Shown here one piece after another: positions 1 through 7,961 of a stretch of DNA of 64,000 nucleotides. The notes under the pieces were generated by a model. It searched no databases. It was not told the DNA's origin and saw nothing but the letters and a program-made list of their open reading frames with translations. How positions within the stretch are numbered: the first letter of the stretch is position 1; each line of letters starts with the position of its first letter. The translations under genes were made by a program, and so were the position numbers. Origin of the DNA: Sporosarcina ureilytica (lineage in GTDB: Bacteria; Bacillota; Bacilli; Bacillales_A; Planococcaceae); contig NZ_CP017560.1 in the NCBI RefSeq assembly GCF_001753205.1, forward strand, positions 2,046,001 to 2,110,000. Reading direction: 5' to 3'.

Positions 1-873
1 TTCAAAAACTGCCCCCATTTCACCATTTTTCTTGATAATTAGACGTTGAGTTGAAATGCAAATCACCGTTTGTCGTAACTCTTCCAATGAAACGCCAAAA
101 TCTAACATTCTATAAATTGTTCCAACTGGATCTTTTGAATGCACTGTCGAAAATACTAAATGACCTGTCAAAGAGGCAGACACTGCAATTTTAGCTGTTT
201 CACTATCCCTGATTTCGCCTAGCATAATGACATCTGGCGAATGTCTCAGGATTGCTTTTAACCCAGTAGAATAAGTCATGCCAGCACTTTCATTAACCTG
301 AATTTGAAGTAAGTGTGCATGTTTATTTTCCACTGGATCTTCTAGTGTAATAACATGTCTATTTAAATTGTGGGCACAATGCGATGTTAGAGAATACATC
401 GTTGTTGTCTTGCCACTTCCAGTTGGACCACTGAGTAAAATAAGCCCTTGTGGCATGGCGGTTGCTTGACGCAAAGTGTCCGCCCATTCTTTTTCCAGAC
501 ATAATTGCTCGATAGGTACAATACGATTATGTTTTTGTATTCGAATAACAACACTTTCTTGATAATGAATAGCAGGGATTGTCGATACTCTAAAAGAAAA
601 GTTTTCTTCATGCATCATTTTGTGAAAGGAACCGCTTTGGGGTTTGCGTTTGTCGCTTATATCTAAAGAAGATAGAAATTTATAGAATGAAATCATTCGG
701 TCCGCCAGTTGGGGAGGTAGCGAGCCGACTTTTGTTAGTTTTGCCCCTTGATTAAAATTTACATCATACCCTTTACTTGATGGAATAAGATGAACATCTG
801 TTGCATTTTCTAAGACAGCTTGTTCAAGTAGATTATTACATCTTCTCTCAATTACATTTTCTTTTTTATCCAT
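1..873 (-). CDS. comGA: ComGA, competence pseudopilus assembly ATPase (3' end cut by window)
   Basis: Secretion ATPase of the PulE/VirB11 type that powers assembly of the competence pseudopilus for DNA uptake at the membrane. The reading frame stays open from an ATG at 873 to base 1, so 291 codons are visible and the C-terminus is missing. Seen in it: the Walker A stretch SGPTGSGKTTT, the Asp-box LEDPVE, and the Walker B-like LGEIRDSETA followed by the His-box-like TVHS. A GAGGGGAG ribosome site lies just upstream of the start. In B. subtilis comGA heads a seven-gene operon; the remaining genes would lie to the left of this window. I looked for paired ComK boxes (AAAA-N5-TTTT) upstream and found no convincing pair. 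Confidence 0.95.
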   Translation of the reverse strand, partial: MDKKENVIERRCNNLLEQAVLENATDVHLIPSSKGYDVNFNQGAKLTKVGSLPPQLADRMISFYKFLSSLDISDKRKPQSGSFHKMMHEENFSFRVSTIPAIHYQESVVIRIQKHNRIVPIEQLCLEKEWADTLRQATAMPQGLILLSGPTGSGKTTTMYSLTSHCAHNLNRHVITLEDPVENKHAHLLQIQVNESAGMTYSTGLKAILRHSPDVIMLGEIRDSETAKIAVSASLTGHLVFSTVHSKDPVGTIYRMLDFGVSLEELRQTVICISTQRLIIKKNGEMGAVFE

Positions 874-1132
874 AAACTCCCCTCTCTTTTTACTAGCATG
901 ATTGATCCTAGGAGATTTATAAAATAACGAAGGACTGCTCTCCATTACTATAGTTAGCATACATTGTTTTTTGAAGATTGGGAATACAATGTGTTAAAGT
1001 TGTATTATTTTAGTCAATAAGCACTTCTTTTTAATTTATCAGGATTAAAAAGGGGCTAATATTAATTTTTCGATGAATATTTATAAAAAAGCAACAATAC
1101 ACCGCTTCGACACAATAATTATCAGATTTGAG

Positions 1133-1162
1133 TTTACTTTTACAGTTCTTATCCATTATAAT
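1133..1162 (+). promoter_or_regulatory. Candidate SigA promoter for the DUF2626 gene
   Basis: TTTACT at 1133-1138 and a perfect TATAAT at 1157-1162 are separated by 18 bases, 36 bases before the start codon at 1199. The -10 matches consensus; the -35 is weak and the spacer is one base long. Confidence 0.5.
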
Positions 1163-1198
1163 AGATAGGAGCTTATTGTATTAAGGAGGGACGCGCAC

Positions 1199-1441
1199 AT
1201 GGATAACATGTTCAAGCTATTAGGCTGGTGGACAGGTGTATTCGCGGTATTGTTCTACGCTGGTGATATGATACCTGCTTCGCTTCTATTTGTCGCAAGT
1301 ACTGTTTTCTTTTTACTTCTTGGCTATTTAAACCTAACAGAGCGTATGTACATGTACATGTTCGGAGCTTATTTGATGGTGTTTATGGTTGGCTTTAGTT
1401 ACTATGCAACTTTTATTCACGTACCAGGTGCCGGACATTAA
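1199..1441 (+). CDS. yqgY: DUF2626 small membrane protein (YqgY family)
   Basis: Eighty-residue hydrophobic protein with about three predicted membrane segments (residues 8-24, 27-45 and 52-72). It matches the conserved Bacillales DUF2626 family in length and composition, and sits next to the yqgX homologue exactly as yqgY does in B. subtilis. The function of the family is unknown. The start is fixed by an AAGGAGGG ribosome site at 1183-1190. It is a monocistronic plus-strand unit with its own promoter and terminator, convergent with the hydrolase gene at 1509-2147. Confidence 0.88.
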   Translation: MDNMFKLLGWWTGVFAVLFYAGDMIPASLLFVASTVFFLLLGYLNLTERMYMYMFGAYLMVFMVGFSYYATFIHVPGAGH

Positions 1442-1453
1442 TATTGTACATAC

Positions 1454-1482
1454 AAAAAACAGCCTTTAATGGCTGTTTTTTT
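1454..1482 (+). terminator. Rho-independent terminator of the DUF2626 gene
   Basis: AAAAACAGCC at 1455-1464 pairs perfectly with GGCTGTTTTT at 1471-1480 around a six-base loop, followed by more T. The A-run on the other arm lets it also serve the convergent gene that ends at 1509. Confidence 0.88.
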
Positions 1483-1508
1483 TTATTGTATAAAACTATA
1501 GTCACATT

Positions 1509-2147
1509 TTAAAAACCGTTTAAAAAGGGGTTATCGTTCATTTCGAAGGCTGGAGTTGTTGATGGTCCGTGCCCTGGATAAATGACAATGTCTTCACCTA
1601 ATGTCAATAGTTTGTTATGAATAGAACTAAGTAGCGTTTCAGTGTCGCCACCTGGTAAGTCAGTTCTACCGACACTTCCTTGAAACAACGTATCGCCTAC
1701 TACTGCAAAACCGTCTTCTAGAAATACAAATGATACACTGCCCGGAGAATGTCCTGGTGTATAACGTGTTTCAAATGTAAAGGGCCCGACTTCCATCATT
1801 CCTTCCATGCTAATTAAATGGTCTGCCGCCCTGTTTCTGACAAGCGGAAGTCCTGGATATCTTGTAGAGCCGTTTTGCTCAGGGTCTGTTAACGTATGTT
1901 GCTCATTTTCATGGATATAGACAGGAATCTTAAAATGGTCACGTACGGCATCAACTGCACCAATATGATCGAAATGACCATGTGTTAATAAAATCGCTAT
2001 CGGTTTTAAACTTGCCTGCTCGATATGTGTAATTATTTTATTGCTTTCCTCACCCGGATCGATAATTAAACAATTATTGTGCTCGTCTCGAATAATGTAG
2101 CAATTTGTTTGCACTGGCCCGAGTGGAAAATTTGTTACTTTTAACAT
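1509..2147 (-). CDS. yqgX: MBL-fold metallohydrolase, glyoxalase II-like (YqgX family)
   Basis: Metallo-beta-lactamase-fold hydrolase of the hydroxyacylglutathione hydrolase-like group, cytoplasmic; the B. subtilis homologue is annotated as a putative glyoxalase II-like enzyme, so the substrate remains uncertain. Seen: the zinc motif THGHFDH near residue 60, a downstream HSPGS (metal His), GDTLF (bridging Asp) and YPGHGP near the C-terminus. I chose the ATG at 2147 because an AGGAGG at 2156-2161 sits 8 bases from it; upstream ATGs are too close to that site or have none. The protein is 212 residues, normal for the family. It is convergent with the DUF2626 gene. Confidence 0.9.
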   Translation of the reverse strand: MLKVTNFPLGPVQTNCYIIRDEHNNCLIIDPGEESNKIITHIEQASLKPIAILLTHGHFDHIGAVDAVRDHFKIPVYIHENEQHTLTDPEQNGSTRYPGLPLVRNRAADHLISMEGMMEVGPFTFETRYTPGHSPGSVSFVFLEDGFAVVGDTLFQGSVGRTDLPGGDTETLLSSIHNKLLTLGEDIVIYPGHGPSTTPAFEMNDNPFLNGF

Positions 2148-2217
2148 TCGCATCGCCTCCTCTTCAATTAGTCTACGCAATTCAAATCGCGATTTCAAAC
2201 AATCCTCACAAATTAAC

Positions 2218-2246
2218 TCGACAATTATCGCGAAAACGATTACAAT
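2218..2246 (+). promoter_or_regulatory. Candidate SigA promoter for the DUF2759 gene
   Basis: TCGACA at 2218-2223 and TACAAT at 2241-2246 have the ideal 17-base spacer and lie about 60 bases before the ATG at 2307. It lies between two divergent genes. Confidence 0.55.
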
Positions 2247-2306
2247 AGTAGTTGGATATTGCTATATTGGCATTCATTTTTCTCAAGTGAAAGGAGTGTC
2301 TACACA

Positions 2307-2483
2307 ATGAACTTATTAATGGTCATTTTTGGTCTAGTAGGTATTTTTGCAGCAATTGGTACGGTTCAAGCATTTAAAGAACGTAATATTTTGAGTATCG
2401 TGTTCAACTTAGGAGCTTGCGTTGTTTTCGGAGGCTTCACAATTGCGACGATAATTACTCAAGGTTATCCGCCAACAATGTAA
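2307..2483 (+). CDS. yqgW: DUF2759 small membrane protein (YqgW family)
   Basis: A 58-residue protein beginning MNLLMVIFGLVG with two hydrophobic segments (about 3-20 and 28-50). Length, the central QAFKERN motif and position between yqgU and yqgX homologues all match B. subtilis YqgW, of unknown function. The start is the ATG at 2307, 10 bases after AAAGGAG at 2290-2296; an in-frame ATG at 2259 would add 16 residues with no ribosome site. It has its own promoter and a strong terminator. Confidence 0.85.
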   Translation: MNLLMVIFGLVGIFAAIGTVQAFKERNILSIVFNLGACVVFGGFTIATIITQGYPPTM

Positions 2484-2535
2484 TGGTGAGTGGGATTAAC
2501 ATCGATTGAAAACGGTACTCTCTTAACGGTGCCAG

Positions 2536-2582
2536 AAAAAGGTAGAGGGATGGAAATAATATTTCCCCCCTCTACCTTTTTT
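2536..2582 (+). terminator. Bidirectional terminator between yqgW and yqgU homologues
   Basis: AAAAAGGTAGAGGG at 2536-2549 pairs with CCCTCTACCTTTTT at 2568-2581 across an 18-base loop. A-run and T-run on the two sides make it usable from both convergent genes. Confidence 0.88.
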
Positions 2583-2589
2583 ACGTATT

Positions 2590-3678
2590 TTATTCATCCT
2601 TATATAACAACCATTTTTTTTCCTCATGATTTTCCACATCGATGATTGTTTCAAGCATCGGTCCAGTGACACATTTTTTCGCGTCCGGTGTACACTTCAT
2701 TGAAATATTAAACGTTTCATTCAGAAGGACCGTTTCCTCATTCCCTGCAACTTTCACAATATCATAAACTTCTTCTATTTCATCCATTTGACCACTTTCC
2801 ATAGGGCGGTTAACAATGACGCTATCAGAAGCAATCCACTGAATAGACGGCATCACCCATTCTGAGTAATTACTAATCGCTGGCATCGTCCAATGAGCTA
2901 GCTTAGCTCCTAAACTGTCTACAATCGTATATTCGGCCTGTCCACTATCATTGATGCGCATGTGTAATAAAGAATCTTTAAAAGTATCGTAAAAAACAAC
3001 TTGCTCTTCAACAGCGTCGACTTTCTCTCCCGTTTGTCGATCATACAAAAACAACGTTCCTCCATCTAATGGATGAGTATTCAATTCTGTTAAAATAAAA
3101 TCATCACTGCCTAACCATTTTGGAAAAGGATTCTCATTTGATATAAGTTGGAGATTATTTTTCAAACCATCAAATAAAAAAACATCAAAAGACCAGTCCT
3201 GATGAAAAGCAGTTAAAAGAAGATATTCAGGGTTTATGTCATTCCACTCAATTTCAAGCTCGTTCGACTGAATCGTCACTTCATTTTGAAGTACACCTTC
3301 TAATGTAATGATTTTCACTGTTGCAGAGGAAGGATTCTCCGTCGTATGTAATAATAAAAATTCTTTTGTTGGATGAACAAAAACATCCGCAATGATGGTT
3401 GGTTCTTCATAAATTATTTTCGTTTCACCTGTGAAAATATCAAATGATTTTAACTCATAAAAATCCTCTATTTTCTCTACATACAAAATTTCCTCATTAT
3501 TTAACCAATCGACAATAAAGTGAAAGCTAGCACGGTCCACTGTCAGTTCGTTTATTGATTCTTTTACTTCAATTTGCTTTGGTTCTACCGGTAATTCCTT
3601 TTGACTCTCTTCTTCTTTTTTAGTACAGCCTATCAACAATAGTAAAGCAACACCTATGCAAAGAATACTTCTCTTCAA
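2590..3678 (-). CDS. yqgU: Lipoprotein of the YqgU type, beta-propeller-like
   Basis: Predicted membrane-anchored lipoprotein of 362 residues. The N-terminus is a lipoprotein signal peptide with lipobox LLIGC (Cys18), followed by a charged linker rich in Lys and Glu. The rest consists of repeated short beta-strand segments with aromatic/Asp motifs, which suggests a WD40/TolB-like propeller; this fold is my inference. Length and location next to yqgW/yqgS homologues match B. subtilis YqgU, whose function is unknown. It starts with TTG at 3678, preceded by GAGGGGGAG. It is convergent with yqgW. Confidence 0.8.
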   Translation of the reverse strand: MKRSILCIGVALLLLIGCTKKEEESQKELPVEPKQIEVKESINELTVDRASFHFIVDWLNNEEILYVEKIEDFYELKSFDIFTGETKIIYEEPTIIADVFVHPTKEFLLLHTTENPSSATVKIITLEGVLQNEVTIQSNELEIEWNDINPEYLLLTAFHQDWSFDVFLFDGLKNNLQLISNENPFPKWLGSDDFILTELNTHPLDGGTLFLYDRQTGEKVDAVEEQVVFYDTFKDSLLHMRINDSGQAEYTIVDSLGAKLAHWTMPAISNYSEWVMPSIQWIASDSVIVNRPMESGQMDEIEEVYDIVKVAGNEETVLLNETFNISMKCTPDAKKCVTGPMLETIIDVENHEEKKWLLYKDE

Positions 3679-3756
3679 CGCTCCCCCTCTTTCCCATTAT
3701 TTATTTTTAAAGATTTTCAACTCTTAACAAATAAAAGGACCCCATTCAGATTAGGG

Positions 3757-3790
3757 TAAAAAAAGGCTGCACGGAAATTTCCGTGCAGCT
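3757..3790 (-). terminator. Terminator of the LTA synthase-type gene
   Basis: A perfect 12-bp inverted repeat, GCTGCACGGAAA at 3766-3777 with TTTCCGTGCAGC at 3778-3789, is followed on the minus strand by a run of seven T (3763-3757 region). It starts 11 bases after the stop at 3801. Confidence 0.9.
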
Positions 3791-3800
3791 CTTAAAATCA

Positions 3801-5696
3801 TCAGTTCATTTCATGCTCTGTTTCCAGCTTTTCCGGTTTTGTCATAAAACGTAATAAGTCTCCATTGATAATCGTATCCGAATAATCCAGTTCTTCCATC
3901 GCACGTTTTAAATACTGATCACATTCCACTTGTTCTTCTACAGGTTCTCCGGTGTTTGTATCGTAACAAACATCAGTTGTATACACATATTTATCCGTTA
4001 CAAAACGGCCATCCCTGAAGATTACGAATGGTTCATAATCCGGAGAGAAGATATCTTTTCCAAGCTGCATATCACCCTTAGTTTCAATACCCATTAAATG
4101 AAGCAGTGTTGGTCTAATATCTACTTGACCAGAGACGGTATCAATTTCCTCTCCTTTTCCATAACCAGGAATATGAATGAACAACGGAACTTGTTGAAGT
4201 TTTGCGTTATCAAATGGAGTGATTTCTTTATCTAAATACATCCCCATTGCTTTGTTATGGTTTTCCGAAATACCATAATGGTCACCATACATAACAATAA
4301 TTGAATTATCGTAAAGACCTTTTTCCTTCAAATCGTCAAAAAATAATTTAATCGCTTCATCCATATAACGAACAGATTGGAAATACTTATTCAGTGTTCG
4401 TGAATTAGAGTCATACTGCGGAATAAACATATCTTCTTCATCAAGATCAAACGGGTAATGGTTCGTCAACGTAATTAGCCTTGTGTAAAACGGTTGAGGG
4501 ATATCAAGCATTAGATCAACTGATTGCCTAGCAAAAGGAATATCCTTCATTCCCCAGTTAACTGCATCCCCTTCACCAATTTCATAACTATCTACGTCAT
4601 AAAACTTTTCAATATTTAAAGCATCGTACATAATGTCTCGGTTCCAGAAACTCCTATTGTTCGCATGCATAACACTCGTGTGATACCCATTTTCCCCTAA
4701 ACGATTAGAAAGTGAGTCGTAAGTGTTTCCACTATGCGTAAAGAAAACCGCTGCACCATTTCTTGGATAAAGGGAGTTCTCTAGAATAAATTCAGAATCC
4801 GATGTTTTCCCAAGGCCTGTTTGATGGTAAAAATTTGAAAAGTAAAATGTATCCGGATCTTTTGTTAATTCGTTTAAAAATGGTGTAATCACGTGTCCAT
4901 CCATTTCTTCATTAATAACGAATGATTGAAGGGATTCTAATGATACGGCGATAATATTACGGCCTTTAGCAATGCCTAACATTTCTGGATTCGGTTCAGC
5001 ATAATTGGCGTTAATATAGTTACCTACTTCTACCATTTCACTTCCATCAGCAAGTACACGTTGTGCATGTGATTTTGATTGCATCACAATATCATAAATA
5101 TGGTAATTGTACGTACCAATATTTTTCACAAGTAATTCTCTATCGAATGTTCTCGTTAATAATTGTGGTCGTTGTGTTTCTGCAAGCCCTAAATTGAACA
5201 TTGTTATTGAAGCTGCCATGATAAAATAGAGCTTAGGACCAACGTTTTTCCCTAACACTTTATCTTCTGACTGCGGAATATAGCGAATCGCTAAAGTTAC
5301 AATCAATACATCCGTAAAGAAGAAGATGTCAAGTGGTGACATATTAGCAGTTATAGATGAAGATAAATCTCCGAAGTTACTCGTTTGAAATAACACTGGT
5401 AATGTAATGAAATCATTGAAAAACCTATAAAACACAGCATTCGCAAACATGATAATGGAGGTAATTAAACTTACCGCAAATATAAATTTATTTCTTCTTT
5501 TTGGTTTTTTTATAAATAAAGCAATTCCGTAGATAAATAATAAAAAGCTTAAAGGATTCATTAATAGAATGAATTCTTGCATCATATTATCGATCGTCAT
5601 GCTGAAGCTTGTTTTATACCCAATATATGTGGTAAGCCACGTTGCTACAATTGCTATGATTAGTACGGAGTGCTTCGGCCAACTAAATCTCTTCAT
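3801..5696 (-). CDS. yqgS: Lipoteichoic acid synthase family protein (YqgS type)
   Basis: Polytopic membrane sulfatase-fold enzyme that transfers glycerol-phosphate from phosphatidylglycerol to build lipoteichoic acid, or a primer/paralogue of it. Five membrane segments occupy about residues 1-160, and the extracellular catalytic domain follows. Seen: metal ligand Glu in VSLESLQSF (about 252), the nucleophile in GLGKTSDSEF (Thr near 298, equivalent to Thr300 of S. aureus LtaS), and MYGDHYG for the distal metal site. The length of 631 residues is typical. Gene order (yqgQ, yqgS, yqgU) matches B. subtilis YqgS, one of its four LtaS paralogues, so this need not be the main LTA synthase. The glcK gene that precedes yqgS in B. 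subtilis is absent. Confidence 0.93.
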   Translation of the reverse strand: MKRFSWPKHSVLIIAIVATWLTTYIGYKTSFSMTIDNMMQEFILLMNPLSFLLFIYGIALFIKKPKRRNKFIFAVSLITSIIMFANAVFYRFFNDFITLPVLFQTSNFGDLSSSITANMSPLDIFFFTDVLIVTLAIRYIPQSEDKVLGKNVGPKLYFIMAASITMFNLGLAETQRPQLLTRTFDRELLVKNIGTYNYHIYDIVMQSKSHAQRVLADGSEMVEVGNYINANYAEPNPEMLGIAKGRNIIAVSLESLQSFVINEEMDGHVITPFLNELTKDPDTFYFSNFYHQTGLGKTSDSEFILENSLYPRNGAAVFFTHSGNTYDSLSNRLGENGYHTSVMHANNRSFWNRDIMYDALNIEKFYDVDSYEIGEGDAVNWGMKDIPFARQSVDLMLDIPQPFYTRLITLTNHYPFDLDEEDMFIPQYDSNSRTLNKYFQSVRYMDEAIKLFFDDLKEKGLYDNSIIVMYGDHYGISENHNKAMGMYLDKEITPFDNAKLQQVPLFIHIPGYGKGEEIDTVSGQVDIRPTLLHLMGIETKGDMQLGKDIFSPDYEPFVIFRDGRFVTDKYVYTTDVCYDTNTGEPVEEQVECDQYLKRAMEELDYSDTIINGDLLRFMTKPEKLETEHEMN

Positions 5697-5825
5697 TCCA
5701 CTCTCTCTTCCTTTCTATTTAATCCCTATAAAGTAATATCGATCTCAGTGCAAGCACATATATATTAGACGGACGAGTTCTCGTAAAGTTTCATATTAAT
5801 ATTAAATAATTCTTTATACCTATCG

Positions 5826-6011
5826 TTACTTCCTTCGTTCTTCTCGTAAAATAAGTATAGCTTTTAAATAATCATCTTTCATAATGAGCCCGTTTTCATA
5901 AAGTTCAACTACTTCTTCCATGATAAGCTCAATATCGTCTACTTTATTCCCAGTATAAATATAAATACCAAAACGCTTCAACAATTGAATAACACTCAAA
6001 AAGTCTTTCAT
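5826..6011 (-). CDS. yqgQ: DUF910 protein YqgQ
   Basis: Small 61-residue cytoplasmic protein, predicted all-helical, matching the YqgQ (DUF910) family: it begins MKDFLSVIQLLKRFG, has the conserved YTGNKVDDIELI stretch and ends in a basic tail. The family has a small three-helix structure and no known function; nucleic-acid binding has been suggested. Its ATG overlaps the stop of the upstream cyclo-ligase gene by four bases (6008-6011), so the two are translationally coupled. Confidence 0.9.
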   Translation of the reverse strand: MKDFLSVIQLLKRFGIYIYTGNKVDDIELIMEEVVELYENGLIMKDDYLKAILILREERRK

Positions 6012-6589
6012 GATGACTTCCTATTCCTTTGACAATCTATAATTTTTTTTTCAGTAATTATCGTATTTACAGGGATATCATGGTGTTCCGTGGGGACTAC
6101 TTCGGTAGTTTGACAGTTAAACGCAAGGGAAATTGTCTCCCCTTTGTAATCGGCCATGTATCTGTCGTAGTATCCGCCGCCAAATCCAATCCGATATCCG
6201 TCTTTAGAAAAAACAACTCCTGGTACGATTTGTAATTCAATATCTTCTTTTCGAACAGAACTGGTTTCATTCACAATCGGTTCTAATAAATCTATATAAA
6301 CTGTTTCTAATTGTTCAAACGATGTAATGAGCCGAAAATCCATTGCTCGCGTTTCCCTAATACATTTAGGAACAACAATTTTTTTGCCCGCTTCCCATGC
6401 CGCTTCAATAAATGGTCGTGTATCGACTTCAGGAAATCGAGAAATTGTGACGCCAATTGTTTTCGCATTTTTATATGCGTCTAGTTGTATGACATGTTGT
6501 ATAATCTCCCGTGATAAACGGGCGTGATTTTCTATATTCATTGTATTTAACTTTTGAAGCATTTGATGCCTAATATTTTTCTTATCCAA
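6008..6589 (-). CDS. fthC: 5-formyltetrahydrofolate cyclo-ligase
   Basis: Converts 5-formyl-THF to 5,10-methenyl-THF with ATP, returning a storage/inhibitory folate to the one-carbon pool. At 193 residues it is normal for the family. Seen: the N-terminal basic helix, PKCIRETRAMDFR, and the signature VPGVVFSKDGYRIGFGGGYYD near residues 120-140, which carries the ATP/Mg contact residues. It starts with TTG at 6589 behind AGGGGG. In B. subtilis (yqgN) the downstream yqgO and rhomboid protease yqgP separate it from yqgQ; here they are missing and the gene runs straight into yqgQ. Confidence 0.94.
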   Translation of the reverse strand: MDKKNIRHQMLQKLNTMNIENHARLSREIIQHVIQLDAYKNAKTIGVTISRFPEVDTRPFIEAAWEAGKKIVVPKCIRETRAMDFRLITSFEQLETVYIDLLEPIVNETSSVRKEDIELQIVPGVVFSKDGYRIGFGGGYYDRYMADYKGETISLAFNCQTTEVVPTEHHDIPVNTIITEKKIIDCQRNRKSS

Positions 6590-6623
6590 CTTTTATACCC
6601 CCTATTGAAAGGACAAAAGTGCA

Positions 6624-6659
6624 AGGCGCCAATCTAAATGTGAAATCCATCTGGCGCCT
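6624..6659. repeat. Inverted repeat upstream of fthC
   Basis: AGGCGCCA at 6624-6631 and TGGCGCCT at 6652-6659 form an 8-bp GC-rich stem with a 20-base loop. It has no T-run on either side, so it is not a clear terminator. It lies in the fthC 5' region, downstream of the rpmG terminator, and could be an mRNA leader structure. Confidence 0.5.
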
Positions 6660-6670
6660 GCAATTAGACG

Positions 6671-6698
6671 AAAAAACCAAAACCAATAAAGGTTTTGG
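6671..6698 (-). terminator. Terminator of rpmG
   Basis: CCAAAACC at 6677-6684 pairs with GGTTTTGG at 6691-6698 around a six-base loop; on the minus strand it is followed by six T (6676-6671). It starts 10 bases after the rpmG stop. Confidence 0.85.
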
Positions 6699-6707
6699 CC
6701 TGAGCAA

Positions 6708-6857
6708 TCATTTTGTTTCGCGGTGCAACGTTTGTTTTCTCTCACGTGAGCAGTATTTTTTCATTTCAAGACGTTCAGGATTGTTACGTCTGTTTTTCTT
6801 TGAAATATAATTGCGCTCACCGCATTCTGTGCAAGCAAGTGTAATATTTACGCGCAT
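6708..6857 (-). CDS. rpmG: 50S ribosomal protein L33
   Basis: A 49-residue large-subunit protein beginning [17 protein letters not shown] and ending TLHRETK, characteristic of L33. The first zinc-knuckle pair is intact (CTEC, Cys9 and Cys12), but the second pair is reduced to a single Cys in KKYCSRER, so this is a zinc-independent (C-minus-type) form like one of the B. subtilis paralogues. Such paralogues are commonly exchanged with zinc-containing L33 under Zur control; no Zur box is seen here. The start has a GGGAGGGAC site at 6861-6869. It is monocistronic with its own terminator. Confidence 0.95.
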   Translation of the reverse strand: MRVNITLACTECGERNYISKKNRRNNPERLEMKKYCSRERKQTLHRETK

Positions 6858-7084
6858 TTTTGTCCCTCCCACTCATCAGGCTGTAAAATTAATTATGAGC
6901 ATGATTAATACGACTTTTTAATTATACCATGTATACACTCAATGTCCAGTAGAAAGTATGAAATATATTTATTAACAACAATATGATAAGATAAGATTAA
7001 AAGTGGAGGGGCCGCTTAAATGCGACAATCACTAGCCCGCTAAGCAATTAGAATAAATTCTTTTATTAAATGAGGTGTAATGAT

Positions 7085-7444
7085 ATGGACTTGCCTTTAC
7101 TCTTAATCGCATTTGGAATTATTATCGTAATCATTTCTTTTTTTATAGGTCATGCAAATCGAATTGACTCGGATGAATTAGAAAAAATCTCAATTAGTTT
7201 GCATCAAGAAACGAATGGATTAAAAAAGAGATTAAAAGCATTAGAAGAAGAACTTATGATGAGCATGGAACCAATAGGTACGAATCAACAGAATATAAAT
7301 AGAATGCAACCTGTTCATGAAATTATTGTCAATCAAATTCTTTCATTAAACTCTCAAGGCTTTTCAATTGAAGATATCGCCAAACGTTCCTCTTTAACGA
7401 ATGAGGAAGTAATCCGCGTATTACAATCGAGAGGTGTGAGATAA
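7085..7444 (+). CDS. Membrane-anchored coiled-coil protein with C-terminal HTH (DUF6115/SwrB-like)
   Basis: A 119-residue protein: one N-terminal membrane helix (about 3-22), a charged helical stretch likely to form a coiled coil (30-60), and a C-terminal helix-turn-helix-like segment FSIEDIAKRSSLTNEEVIRVL. This layout resembles the SwrB/DUF6115 group, whose B. subtilis member supports flagellar export assembly, but the match is by architecture only. I chose ATG 7085 because GAGGTG at 7072-7077 sits 7 bases away; an upstream in-frame ATG at 7070 overlaps that site. The next gene starts one base after its stop. Confidence 0.65.
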   Translation: MDLPLLLIAFGIIIVIISFFIGHANRIDSDELEKISISLHQETNGLKKRLKALEEELMMSMEPIGTNQQNINRMQPVHEIIVNQILSLNSQGFSIEDIAKRSSLTNEEVIRVLQSRGVR

Positions 7445-7445
7445 A

Positions 7446-7919
7446 TTGTTGAAAGATCTCTTACGCATTATCGGAGTTGCTTGTATACTTTCAGGAATAT
7501 TTCTATACCTTACAACAAATTCACCTGGTAAAGAATCTGATCTACAGGCTGAAACAAACGAATTGAAACATGAAATTGCCATTCTTGAGACAAAACTTCA
7601 AGCGACCCAATCAGAGTTGGCAAATTTACAAACATTAACAACCGAAGCAAATCAATCAAAAGCCAATCAGCAACCAGAAATTGAAGATGCCAACAACGAA
7701 ACAACGATAGTTGAAACAATTTTACATATTGTATCTGGCACTTCTTCTAAAGACGTCGCGAATGAATTAGCGAACGCCTCAATTATCGCTGACCCAGAAG
7801 CCTTAAATGCGTATTTAAAAACACATGATTTAGCAAAAAAAATTCAAATCGGAGAATATCGGTTGAATTCCTCAATGTCCATCGAAAAAATCTCGAAACT
7901 TATTACGAATACACAATGA
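7446..7919 (+). CDS. Membrane-anchored protein with C-terminal MltG-like (YceG) fragment
   Basis: 157 residues: an N-terminal signal anchor (about 7-25), a long Gln/Glu/Asn-rich coiled-coil region (35-85), and a C-terminal domain with the motif IVSGTSSKDVANELANASII followed by QIGEYRLNSSMSIEKI. That C-terminus is typical of the LysM-like leader part of endolytic transglycosylase MltG, without the catalytic domain, so a glycan-binding role at the outer membrane face is plausible but unproven. It starts with TTG at 7446 behind AGAGGTG inside the end of the preceding gene, so the two form an operon. It converges on pbpA. Confidence 0.65.
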   Translation: MLKDLLRIIGVACILSGIFLYLTTNSPGKESDLQAETNELKHEIAILETKLQATQSELANLQTLTTEANQSKANQQPEIEDANNETTIVETILHIVSGTSSKDVANELANASIIADPEALNAYLKTHDLAKKIQIGEYRLNSSMSIEKISKLITNTQ

Positions 7920-7920
7920 A

Positions 7921-7959
7921 AATGCACCTATCTCTGGAAGTAAATGAGATAGGTGCATT
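7921..7959. terminator. Bidirectional terminator, shared with pbpA
   Basis: A 14-bp perfect stem, AATGCACCTATCTC at 7921-7934 with GAGATAGGTGCATT at 7946-7959. It starts immediately after the stop at 7919 and ends two bases before the pbpA stop. Confidence 0.85.
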
Positions 7960-7961
7960 TA

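Noticed and set aside
873..1130. ComK boxes upstream of comGA
   Set aside because: A/T-rich tracts are present but no pair of AAAA-N5-TTTT boxes with proper spacing could be found.
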